A stretch of 26,623 bases of DNA, from positions 1 to 26,623 of IMG/VR virus record IMGVR_UViG_3300037502_001941. One strand, given 5' to 3'. The first letter of the stretch is position 1. Each line of letters opens with the position of its first letter. This document shows positions 15,445 through 22,085 of the stretch, piece by piece. Source of the DNA: a virus. A program made the position numbers and the translations under genes. The notes beneath the pieces were generated by a model. The model did no database searches and had not been told where the DNA came from. It saw nothing but the letters and a program-made list of their open reading frames with translations.

Positions 15445-15818
15445 GCCCGCGCGATCCCCCTTGGGTCTTCTACAACGCCCTCGACCGTATCATCATTGAT
15501 GATACGAAACTCACGACCGTGAATCTTGATGCGAGTGCCGCTGTACGCGCGAAACAAAACCCAGTCACCCTCTTTACACCAGGGTCCATCAGGAAACTTG
15601 GATGCGTCTTTATAGGCAAGAGAGCCCATCTTCAAGACAAACCCAACAACAGTTGCAAGCGCTTCTTTCTCACGAACCTGCTCGGGCAGATAGATACCCG
15701 ACTCAGTCTTTTCCTCAAGCTCTGGGAGAGCAATGAGCATCTTAAAACCGGCGGGCTGAGGAAGCTGCGTAGCGCCCCTACCCTCACCTTCTGGAATCTT
15801 GATATCAACGTTAAGCAT
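15441..15818 (-). CDS. GroES-like co-chaperonin
   Basis: This 125-residue protein should act as a Cpn10 lid on the host GroEL to help fold the capsid protein, like T4 gp31. It shows GFKMLIALPELEEKTESGIY (residues 24 to 43) with the mobile loop SGIYLPE, then EALATVVGFVLKMG. GDWVLFRAYSGTRIKIHGRE leads to INDDTVEGVVEDP, the C-terminal Cpn10 signature. It has an N-terminal extension of about 22 residues and an insert (SLAYKDASKFPDGPWCKEGD), so it is longer than bacterial GroES (about 97). The ribosome-binding site is AAGGA. It is placed between portal and scaffold, in the head-assembly operon. Confidence 0.9.
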   Translation of the reverse strand: MLNVDIKIPEGEGRGATQLPQPAGFKMLIALPELEEKTESGIYLPEQVREKEALATVVGFVLKMGSLAYKDASKFPDGPWCKEGDWVLFRAYSGTRIKIHGREFRIINDDTVEGVVEDPRGIARA

Positions 15819-15876
15819 GTCAGTCCTTTTTGCACGCTGTTAGGGTCGCGCGGATACCCCACCCTTGCGTGGGTGT

Positions 15877-16074
15877 TTACTCCTGCCGACTGAGTCGTTC
15901 CTCCAAGTCAAGCAGTTCTCTCTCGGCTTTCGCCAATCCCTCAATAACGCCAACGTGCTGGCGGTATTCAGCCCAATCAGATGCTGCCCCAGTAGCAATA
16001 AAGTCAGCATGCTCGTTCATGATTGCTCTGATCTTCTTGCGAAGATACTCAAGAGCGTTTTCGTCAGAGACCAT
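15877..16074 (-). CDS. Small helical/coiled-coil protein after portal
   Basis: This 65-residue protein is almost entirely helical: LEYLRKKIRAIMNEHADFIA, then RQHVGVIEGLAKAERELLDL and EERLSRQE. Its ATG overlaps the portal stop (TAATG), so it is coupled to portal translation. Small coiled-coil proteins at this place are common in related phage genomes. It may assist portal or scaffold assembly; this is inference from position. Confidence 0.78.
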   Translation of the reverse strand: MVSDENALEYLRKKIRAIMNEHADFIATGAASDWAEYRQHVGVIEGLAKAERELLDLEERLSRQE

Positions 16075-18509
16075 TATTTGCCCCTAGATATATCTGCGCC
16101 GGTCTTCATTGCTTCCAGCTTGATCTTTGCTGTATCAACTTCCCGACGAAGGTCTATTTCCTGCTGCGCGGCAGCAGACCTAATGCCTGCGTTCATCCCG
16201 GCGATGCGCTCCTGGGACTGAATACGAAGGCGCTCAATTTCCTGCTGTGCGGCGCGAGCCTGCTGGTCTGCCCTGTCCTTCATGGCCTTGCGCTGGATTT
16301 CGGCTGCCTTGTTCTGGGCATCCTGCATCTGTGCCATGACAACAGGGTCCTGCATCTTCTGCATGTTCTCCTGCTGCTGGGCTTCAGCCTGATCCTTCTG
16401 AAGCAGCTTGGCTGCCGCATCTGCAACAAGCTTGGAGAGGGCAACCTCAATATCCTCGGGCAGGGGAGCATCCGGCGGCGGAAGCTCAACACCGAGTTGA
16501 TTCTCAATCTCACGCCGGTATTGGAAGCCAATATGCTCGGCAATGTGGGCCATTGCGGCAGCCTGGATTGTGCTGGCCTGCGGCGACTGCCCCACAAGCT
16601 GGAGGATTTTGGGGTCCTGCATGGCGGCCATGTGGACCTTAATATGAGCTTCGTGGTCCTGATAAAGGAACGCCTTGACCGGCTTGCCCGAGAGGATGGC
16701 CATATTCTCGGACACGGGGTCCATCGGCTTCTTCTCATCCTTATTGGGGATGATTTTGCCGGGGTCTTGGATTCCCAGGACGGTCAGCATCTGCCTGTGG
16801 AGTTCGGGCAGATCGTACATCTGGGGCGCCTGGGCAGCCAACTGGAGCGCTGCCTGATATTGGACAACACGCTGAGACAGAGAGGCGGCGTTTGGGTCGG
16901 TTACCGGGATTACGTCAATCCGCCCGTCGTAGTCTTCCGTGCGGGTGGCGCCCATGTCCGTCTCATATTCATAGTCGCCCTTCATGTTGGTCTGGATAAT
17001 CTCGACCAGCAGATCAAGCTCCTGCTTCATGGAAGCATGGAGGCGGGCCTGGACGGCGCTCATGACCTTCATGGCCCTCTCCATGAGGGCCAGGGTGGTG
17101 CCTACCGGGGCGGTCTGGTTGGCGTCGCCAATCTGAAGATCGGCAATAGAGGCGAAGCGCCTACCCTCTTCAACCAGAGTCCCAAGCAAGCCGGCGAGAA
17201 CCTGAGAGGGTTCCTTGTAGGGCAGGAAGGTGATGCTGTCTTTAATCGCCCCTGACGGCACATCCACGTCCCTGAACTCGCCCGGCATCAGCGGGGTGCT
17301 GTCGCCCTTGATCCTGAGCCCACGGGCCTTCAGGCCGGCTGGGAGGTTGGCCAGCGTGCCGGCATCAACAAGCTGCCGCAGGATCGAGGTGGCAGACTTC
17401 GCGATGCCACCAACAAGGTGAATCAGACCAAAAGGGTAGAACCCGAAGCCGGGGATATACCCATACTGGACGAAGTGCTGCCGCTTCAGCTTAAGCTCGT
17501 CGTCTTGCTTCCAGTTCCTGTAGATCGAAAGCACAACCCCGGTGCTGCGCTCGATGGTCACAACGTAGGGGAGGGCAATGCCCGTCTGCTCTCCGTCCTT
17601 CCCGACATCTTCATGGCCGGGAAGATCAAGATCAACGTGCATCTCCAGCAGCATGTGCCGGTCGTCGGTGTCTATCTGCTCTTCACCGGAGAGCTTGTCT
17701 TTAATCCGCTGGATTTCGTTCCGGTCGGGGACGGGCTCAGACAGATCAACGTCCCGGTAGAACCCCATCACCTGAAGCTTCCGAATCTCGTTCGGATGCT
17801 TCCTCATGATGTGCGTGTAGCGTGGGGCAGTCTGAAGATCGGAGGCCCCATATGGCGCCACAAAGTCTTCCGCCGGGATATAAATAGACGCCGGGCGGCC
17901 TAGGGTCGGGTCAAAGTACACTTTTTTAAAAGCCGCACCAGCCAGAGGGAGAGCAAAGAGCATGCGCTCATGCTCGCTCCGGTACTCCGACATCTTCTCC
18001 GTCAGGATGTAGTTCAGGTCTTCCTTGACCCGCTGGGCCTGACGCTCACGCTCTGGGGTAATTCTGCCCACAATCTTGGTCTTCACGGGACCGCCTGCGG
18101 GGAAGGTCTCCATGATTGCCTGGGACTGGAAGCGAACAGCCGCCTCAGAGAGAATCGGATGGAACACACCACAGGCCCCAGGCCAGGGGCTAGAGCGGTC
18201 TTCAATCTTCAGGCCGAGAAGGTCCAGACCCTTTTTGTAGGTCTGTTCCCAATCCTCACGCGAGCGGCTGTCTGATTCAAAATCTTCCAGAAGCTCATTG
18301 CCGATGGCGCCTAGGTCGCTCTCGTCAATGTACTCAGCGAGGTTAGCGTGGAAGTCAGGTTCCAAATCCTGAGACAGTTCAGGCCCAAGGATAATAAGGG
18401 CACCCCCGTCTTCTGTCTCAATAGAGACAGCGTCTGGGTTTATGATCTGTACCTCAACCGCCTCTTCAGAGGGGTTGCCCAGTGGATTCAGAGACTTATC
18501 AACCGCCAC
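16074..18509 (-). CDS. Portal protein
   Basis: This protein of about 811 residues forms the dodecameric DNA gate at one capsid vertex. Recognisable parts are DFESDSRSREDWEQTYKKGL, SSPWPGACGVFHPILSEAAV and RFQSQAIMETFPAGGPVKTK near residues 80 to 150. Also visible are YIPAEDFVAPYGASDLQTAP, GFGFYPFGLIHLVGGIAKSA and LGIQDPGKIIPNKDEKKPMD. The last 110 residues are a Gln/Ala-rich coiled coil (QEIERLRIQSQERIAG), as in the barrel of P22-type portals. Two starts are possible: TTG at 18515, too close to GAGGGGG, and GTG at 18509, which has it at seven bases; GTG is chosen. It follows terL by 11 bases. Confidence 0.92.
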   Translation of the reverse strand: MAVDKSLNPLGNPSEEAVEVQIINPDAVSIETEDGGALIILGPELSQDLEPDFHANLAEYIDESDLGAIGNELLEDFESDSRSREDWEQTYKKGLDLLGLKIEDRSSPWPGACGVFHPILSEAAVRFQSQAIMETFPAGGPVKTKIVGRITPERERQAQRVKEDLNYILTEKMSEYRSEHERMLFALPLAGAAFKKVYFDPTLGRPASIYIPAEDFVAPYGASDLQTAPRYTHIMRKHPNEIRKLQVMGFYRDVDLSEPVPDRNEIQRIKDKLSGEEQIDTDDRHMLLEMHVDLDLPGHEDVGKDGEQTGIALPYVVTIERSTGVVLSIYRNWKQDDELKLKRQHFVQYGYIPGFGFYPFGLIHLVGGIAKSATSILRQLVDAGTLANLPAGLKARGLRIKGDSTPLMPGEFRDVDVPSGAIKDSITFLPYKEPSQVLAGLLGTLVEEGRRFASIADLQIGDANQTAPVGTTLALMERAMKVMSAVQARLHASMKQELDLLVEIIQTNMKGDYEYETDMGATRTEDYDGRIDVIPVTDPNAASLSQRVVQYQAALQLAAQAPQMYDLPELHRQMLTVLGIQDPGKIIPNKDEKKPMDPVSENMAILSGKPVKAFLYQDHEAHIKVHMAAMQDPKILQLVGQSPQASTIQAAAMAHIAEHIGFQYRREIENQLGVELPPPDAPLPEDIEVALSKLVADAAAKLLQKDQAEAQQQENMQKMQDPVVMAQMQDAQNKAAEIQRKAMKDRADQQARAAQQEIERLRIQSQERIAGMNAGIRSAAAQQEIDLRREVDTAKIKLEAMKTGADISRGK

Positions 18510-18520
18510 AGCCAACCCCC

Positions 18521-20029
18521 TCAGTAATATTCTGCCCGACGCTGAATCTCAGGCTCATCATCGTAGTCAGAGGGAAGCCGGATAAACCCGCCCTGCCTGT
18601 ATCTCATGAGAGCCATAATCACGGCGTCAACATAGTCGTCATGCGCCCCATTTGGGAAGGCCGCACATTCCTCGATAACATCATCTGCCCATCGAGTTTC
18701 TGGAGCCCAGACTATACCAGAGGCAAACATATCGCTAATACTATTTGCGCGCATGATCTTATCACCAGAAGCGCGTGTTGGAGTGAACTCAGATACAGGT
18801 ATTCCTATCTGCCTAAGTTCATGTATCAGCGGCAAACCAGATGCCTTACCTTCAATCATCAATGTGTCTGGCTGCCATTCCTTATACACATCCAATGCAC
18901 GCTGCTTCAGGTCTGGGAACTCCATGCGTTCTTTGAACGCATCCAGCAGAATTAGATTCTGCCCCATGCTCCCTGATTCGTTTGGCTGCTCAAACACCCC
19001 CCATACCGTGAATGCGCTGTAGTCAGAGCGGTTGTTCTTGGTGAAGGCGGTGTCGGCTGAGATGATGATGTACTCGCAGTTGGGCGGCCTAGATGCCGGC
19101 CACCTCTTCCACCACTCCCGCTTGAGGATAGCCCCCTCTGCGTTTGTCGGCTGCTGCTGGTACTGAGCGTTCCACTTGTGGGCAGGCAACTCAGCCTTGA
19201 GCGCCTCAAGCGCCTCGATCTTCCAGAACTCAGGCCAAAGAGCATTGCCCGAAGGCATGATGGCGGGAAGCTCAATAACCTCCCACTCAGTCTCGCCGTC
19301 TCCCCTCTCCATAGAGGTTTGAATGAGACGGCCGGTCAGGTCCCGCTTACCCCAGCGGGTCATCACAATCACAATACGAGCATCTGGCTGCAAGCGCTGG
19401 CGGGGGCCAGAGGTGTACCAGTCGAAGGCTTTGTCATAAACCGAAGGATCGTGGGCAGCGAGAATCGCTTCCTGTTCGGTGTGCGGGTCATCAATGATGA
19501 ACAGGTCCGCACCCTTACCGGCAATAGCCCCGCCAACACCGACAGCGAAGTACTCCCCGCCTTTGTCAGTACCCCAACGGCCAGAAGCCTTTGAGTCAGA
19601 CTGAAGCTTCACCCCAGGGAATATCTTCTGGAACTCCTCACTATCAATGAGGTTCCTAACCTTACGACCAAAGTTTACTGCCAACTCCGCCGTATGTGTT
19701 GCTTGGATGATCTTCTTGTTTGGGAAGTTACCCATAAACCAAGCGGGCAGGAGAAACGACGCAAACTCTGACTTGGTATGCCTGGGAGGCATATTAATGA
19801 TCAGACGTTTGCAATCACCAAAGATGACTCTCTCAAACGCCTCAGCCATCACCTCATGGTGTCTGCCGTTGATAAACCCAGGCCATGTTTCCTTTACAAA
19901 AGGCAGAAACCTAGCCTTAGCTCTCTCCATCCTCTTCGCTTCCTCAAGCTTATCTACAAGCCTGAGAAGCTCCATCTGCTCTGATTCTGGCAGTTCCCGA
20001 ATCTTGGGCAGCAGTTCTTCAAGGTTCAT
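18521..20029 (-). CDS. terL: Terminase large subunit
   Basis: This 502-residue protein is the packaging motor and nuclease. The ATPase part has an adenine-binding/Walker A region INMPPRHTKSE (residues 78 to 88), Walker B DLFIIDDPH (175 to 183) and a coupling motif VMTRWGKRD (222 to 230). The RNase H-like nuclease has its acidic residues at D326 (ISADTAFT), E393 (MIEGKASG) and D464, D465 and D468 (AHDDYVDAV). Length is normal. ATG at 20029 is preferred: GGGAGG lies seven bases upstream, inside a hairpin. A GTG at 20044 in the same frame falls within that hairpin and is unlikely. terS is over one kilobase away, separated by two small genes and a long intergenic stretch. Confidence 0.96.
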   Translation of the reverse strand: MNLEELLPKIRELPESEQMELLRLVDKLEEAKRMERAKARFLPFVKETWPGFINGRHHEVMAEAFERVIFGDCKRLIINMPPRHTKSEFASFLLPAWFMGNFPNKKIIQATHTAELAVNFGRKVRNLIDSEEFQKIFPGVKLQSDSKASGRWGTDKGGEYFAVGVGGAIAGKGADLFIIDDPHTEQEAILAAHDPSVYDKAFDWYTSGPRQRLQPDARIVIVMTRWGKRDLTGRLIQTSMERGDGETEWEVIELPAIMPSGNALWPEFWKIEALEALKAELPAHKWNAQYQQQPTNAEGAILKREWWKRWPASRPPNCEYIIISADTAFTKNNRSDYSAFTVWGVFEQPNESGSMGQNLILLDAFKERMEFPDLKQRALDVYKEWQPDTLMIEGKASGLPLIHELRQIGIPVSEFTPTRASGDKIMRANSISDMFASGIVWAPETRWADDVIEECAAFPNGAHDDYVDAVIMALMRYRQGGFIRLPSDYDDEPEIQRRAEYY

Positions 20030-20065
20030 AAAAAAACCTCCCACTAACCACAGTTAATGGGAGGT
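20030..20065 (-). promoter_or_regulatory. Hairpin burying the terL ribosome-binding site; terminator-like
   Basis: On the minus strand ACCTCCCATTAAC (20065 to 20053) pairs with GTTAGTGGGAGGT (20048 to 20036) over 13 bases with one G-T pair and a TGTG loop. It is followed by a run of Ts and then at once by the terL ATG. The Shine-Dalgarno GGGAGG (20042 to 20037) is inside the 3' arm. The element can act as a terminator, a translational block, or both; it would reduce terL expression from upstream transcription. No second promoter is obvious between hairpin and ATG. Confidence 0.8.
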
Positions 20066-20146
20066 AAGTTTTCACTCAAGGGAGAACGCAAGCCCCAGGA
20101 AAGGAGGCAATCACACGAAAACATATTCTGCCCCCAACGTCAATGA

Positions 20147-20386
20147 TTAATCAACGACAACCAAAGACCTAGCCCTACGAGGCAGAGTCTCCAGCCTTCC
20201 TCTCTCAATCAAGCCGTCTATAATCCTCTTAACGCCAGACTTAGACGTTATACCAATAGCATCAGCTATCTCTTGGTATGATGGAGAATAGCCATGTTTC
20301 TCACAGTACTTGATTATATAATCAAGAACCATACTTTGACGCCTAGTTATACCTAGTTTTTGAGAGTATGTGTTTGTATATGGCAT
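20147..20386 (-). CDS. LexA-type winged-helix DNA-binding protein without peptidase domain
   Basis: This 79-residue protein matches the N-terminal domain of LexA: LGITRRQSMVLDYIIKYCEK, then HGYSPSYQEIADAIGITSKS, GVKRIIDGLIERGRLETLPR and RARSLVVVD. The recognition helix would be around SYQEIADAIGITSKSGVKR. The S24 autocleavage domain of LexA is absent, so it would not respond to RecA in the usual way. It is transcribed between a small unknown gene and terL. It may bind operators nearby, for instance the 21-bp tandem repeats at 20841 to 20882, and regulate the packaging operon. Confidence 0.82.
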   Translation of the reverse strand: MPYTNTYSQKLGITRRQSMVLDYIIKYCEKHGYSPSYQEIADAIGITSKSGVKRIIDGLIERGRLETLPRRARSLVVVD

Positions 20387-20397
20387 TGGTATATTGT

Positions 20398-20616
20398 CTA
20401 CTTCTTGTTGTTCTTCGCAAGTTTGACAACCAAACCCATAGCGCCAGAGGGCAGCCTCTTCTGAGCCATCAAAATATGGCCCTCCCTGTGCAGCATCTGG
20501 GCCTCATCAACGCTAATCGCCGCATCAGGGACAGAAACCCAGCGACTCCGCGCCATCTCGCCCGCAACCCGGTACTCAGCCTCAGCAATTAGCGTCCAAC
20601 TGCCCAGAGAATCCAC
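20398..20616 (-). CDS. Small hypothetical protein upstream of the LexA-like gene
   Basis: The frame is open from a GTG at 20661, but a GTG at 20616 has a better GGGGGTG upstream and is chosen (72 residues). The product contains LGSWTLIAEAEYRVAGEMAR, then SRWVSVPDAAISVDEAQMLH and REGHILMAQKRLPSGAMGLV, ending KLAKNNKK. The composition looks like that of a real protein, and the gene ends 11 bases before the LexA-like start, so they may be cotranscribed. I do not recognise the family. The start is uncertain. Confidence 0.6.
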   Translation of the reverse strand: MDSLGSWTLIAEAEYRVAGEMARSRWVSVPDAAISVDEAQMLHREGHILMAQKRLPSGAMGLVVKLAKNNKK

Positions 20617-20840
20617 GCCACACCCCCGATTTGGAACAAAGGATAACCAAAAACGGGACACGGATCAAGCCGACGCTGCCCCCAGACCTCGGCAGAGTGG
20701 CAAAAGCAACATATAGACTGATTTTTTAGTGATAGTGTGGGGTTTATGGTACCTAAAAATGCAAGGGGGTGGGTCTATATGTGTGGTTTTGTGTGATTTT
20801 GGCCGTAAAAATGTGTGGGGGTGGGGTACTTCTGGGGGAA
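20617..20840. other. Intergenic, keto-rich (G+T on plus strand) stretch
   Basis: From about 20715 to 20890 the plus strand is dominated by G and T, with runs such as GGGGGTGGG, GTGTGGTTTTGTGTG and GTGTGGGGGTGGGG. A reading frame on the minus strand crosses it but gives a low-complexity Pro/His/Thr product, so I regard it as non-coding. Such strand-biased stretches occur at replication or packaging landmarks, but nothing specific is shown here. Confidence 0.5.
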
Positions 20841-20882
20841 TATTGGATCGTTTGTGAGGAGTATGGGATCGTTTGTGAGGAA
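20841..20882. repeat. Two 21-bp tandem repeats, operator-like
   Basis: Two head-to-tail copies at 20841 to 20861 and 20862 to 20882 differ at two of 21 positions. The shared core is GGATCGTTTGTGAGGA. The period equals two helical turns, so a protein could bind both on one face. They are upstream of the minus-strand small gene and LexA-like gene. The minus-strand sequence TATACATAC just outside could serve as a -10 element. Confidence 0.7.
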
Positions 20883-20898
20883 TAGTATGTATAGCACG

Positions 20899-20910
20899 GG
20901 CGCGCGCGCC
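20899..20910. other. GC-only 12-bp palindrome at a composition boundary
   Basis: GGCGCGCGCGCC is a perfect palindrome. Sequence to its left is keto-rich and moderate in GC. Sequence to its right is strongly GC-rich through terS and most of the plus-strand genes. It marks the sharpest compositional step in the window. Confidence 0.6.
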
Positions 20911-20984
20911 TGCTCACAGGGGTGCCTCCCGCCCGGTGGGGTGCGCCACCGCCGCCTCGCCTCGCCGACCCCCCGTTTCCGCCG

Positions 20985-21148
20985 TCTAGACCGCCAAACC
21001 CCAGGCAAAGCCTAGGCTTGCGGCCCATCTAGACCGCCAAGCCTACGCTCTACCTAGTGTGCAGCCCTGGCAGCGCTGCCTGCCGTCTAGGCCCGCCGCT
21101 GAGGCGTCCTGGCAGCGTCCTGGCAGCGTCCTGGTAGCCTGCCAGGAC
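20985..21148. repeat. Repeat cluster beside terS, candidate packaging site
   Basis: TCTAGACCGCCAA occurs at 20985 to 20997 and again at 21028 to 21040, with related GTCTAGGCCCGCC at 21085 and GTCTAGCCCGCC at 21158. Three 11-bp tandem units GCGTCCTGGCA/TA lie at 21104 to 21136, followed by an inverted copy TGCCAGGAC at 21140 to 21148. A GGCAGCGCTGCC palindrome lies at 21069 to 21080. Clustered repeats with about one helical turn spacing next to terS are the expected look of a pac or cosB-type site bound by the small terminase. This is inference from position and pattern. Confidence 0.5.
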
Positions 21149-21159
21149 GGCGCCACGGT

Positions 21160-21750
21160 CTAGCCCGCCTTGTCTAGAATCGCCTTCAAGCGGGCTTCCA
21201 GAGTAGCGGCCAAGTCTTGGTGCGGCGCTGCCTTGTCTTCATCCTGTGCCTTGCCAGTAAAGGCTTGTACAACGTCCAACTTGCCGAGTAATTCCAGCGC
21301 TCTAACGCGGGATGCCGGTGTGGAATCGGGGTCTATACTTTCGGCATGCAGTCTTTCGATGACGTGTTGGCGGATTCTTGCTGCGTCATGCGATGTTTTC
21401 GCCCTTTTAGCCTGCACCAACGCATTGATGCGAAGGGCCACCGCAGGGTTTTGCATCAGTCTACATGCTTCAACATGCACAGCGGCCGGTGACATGCTGG
21501 CGGCGTCATAGGCTGCACGGTAGGACGCTGCGAGAGTTTCGCCGCGAGTGCCCACACCCTGTGCGAACTCTTCTTGCTTGGCTGTCAGACCGTTCGGGTC
21601 TTTGCCACGGCCACGGGCTAGGACAACGACACCGGCAGGGGGGTTGTCAGGGTCTAGAGCCCTTGCGGCGGGGATGACGGTGAGCCTCGGCTTGGTTCCT
21701 GCCCCCTTGGTTGTCTTCCCCTTCCCCTTGTTTCCGTCCCTTGTGTGCAT
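21160..21750 (-). CDS. terS: Terminase small subunit
   Basis: This 196-residue protein should recognise the packaging site and load the large subunit. Residues about 55 to 110 match the small-terminase helix-turn-helix family: GLTAKQEEFAQGVGTRGETL, AASYRAAYDAASMSPAAVHV, EACRLMQNPAVALRINALVQ. A helical oligomerisation region follows (IRQHVIERLHAESIDPDSTP, then SRVRALELLGKLDVVQAFTG). The N-terminal 50 residues are basic and look disordered. The base composition is clearly more GC-rich than terL and the head genes. It is the first gene of the minus-strand block, with AGGCGG upstream of its ATG, and lies more than 1.1 kb from terL. Confidence 0.87.
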   Translation of the reverse strand: MHTRDGNKGKGKTTKGAGTKPRLTVIPAARALDPDNPPAGVVVLARGRGKDPNGLTAKQEEFAQGVGTRGETLAASYRAAYDAASMSPAAVHVEACRLMQNPAVALRINALVQAKRAKTSHDAARIRQHVIERLHAESIDPDSTPASRVRALELLGKLDVVQAFTGKAQDEDKAAPHQDLAATLEARLKAILDKAG

Positions 21751-21899
21751 CGCCGCCTAGCCCGCTGTCGCGGTTACAGCCGGAACAAAGCGAGAACCAT
21801 TCCCGCCGCCGCTGCAACCCATTGAATCCACAGGATATCCGCATAAAAGACATTCCGCCACCGCATAAATAGACGCAACGCAATTCGCACCGTAGGACG

Positions 21900-21914
21900 T
21901 GAGAATGATTCTCA
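21900..21914. promoter_or_regulatory. Fur-box-like 7-1-7 palindrome
   Basis: TGAGAATGATTCTCA is a perfect 7-1-7 inverted repeat. It matches the 7-1-7 Fur consensus TGATAATNATTATCA at all but two symmetrical positions, a variant often found in proteobacterial Fur sites. It lies 150 bases upstream of terS and about 620 upstream of the first plus-strand gene. Chance palindromes of this length are expected once or twice in a window this long, so the resemblance to Fur sites is the main argument. Confidence 0.45.
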
Positions 21915-22052
21915 TTCGACAGTCTAGAACGCTGTAAGCCATTGGAATCATTGGATGATTTTTTTTCCAAAAACACTCTAGACGGCACATTTGAACGTCT
22001 ATAAAAGGGCTTTCGGCGACGCGATATGCCGAGAGGCCACCGCAGAGCCACC

Positions 22053-22065
22053 GCTCTTTGAAAAC
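22053..22065 (+). promoter_or_regulatory. boxA-like antitermination sequence
   Basis: GCTCTTTGAAAAC resembles the boxA element found in ribosomal RNA leaders (GCTCTTTAACA and the GCTCTTTGAAA variants). In phages, boxA with a structured element allows NusB/NusE-dependent antitermination. It directly precedes the structured leader and plus-strand operon. Confidence rests on sequence similarity alone. Confidence 0.45.
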
Positions 22066-22085
22066 CGCATACAGTCAACAGGCCA

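Larger units (their letters stand above)
21751..22085. other. Divergent intergenic region, promoter side
   Basis: This stretch separates the minus-strand and plus-strand blocks, so promoters for both should lie here or just to the right. It includes an AT-rich segment around 21945 to 22006 with an eight-T run and TATAAA at 22000, but no convincing -35 partner. CATTGGA is repeated at 21940 and 21949. A Fur-box-like palindrome and a boxA-like sequence are listed separately. No convincing protein gene was found, apart from a doubtful 30-codon frame discussed in the findings. Confidence 0.5.

Noticed and set aside
15860-15875. CACCC/GGGTG hairpin between the small coiled-coil gene and the GroES-like gene as a terminator
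   Set aside because: The stem is only five bases and on the minus strand no T run follows, so termination is unlikely.
16497-17255. A 252-codon plus-strand frame opposite the portal gene
   Set aside because: It is a shadow of the portal codon structure, without a recognisable domain, and its direction disagrees with all neighbours.
20753-21028. A 91-codon minus-strand frame across the keto-rich repeats
   Set aside because: It crosses the composition boundary and tandem repeats, and its product (Pro/His/Thr/Ser-rich) looks like translated repeats and skewed DNA.
21757-21990. A 77-codon minus-strand frame upstream of terS with several cysteines
   Set aside because: The cysteines are not in a convincing metal-site spacing, there is no good ribosome-binding site, and it covers the Fur-box-like palindrome in the divergent control region.
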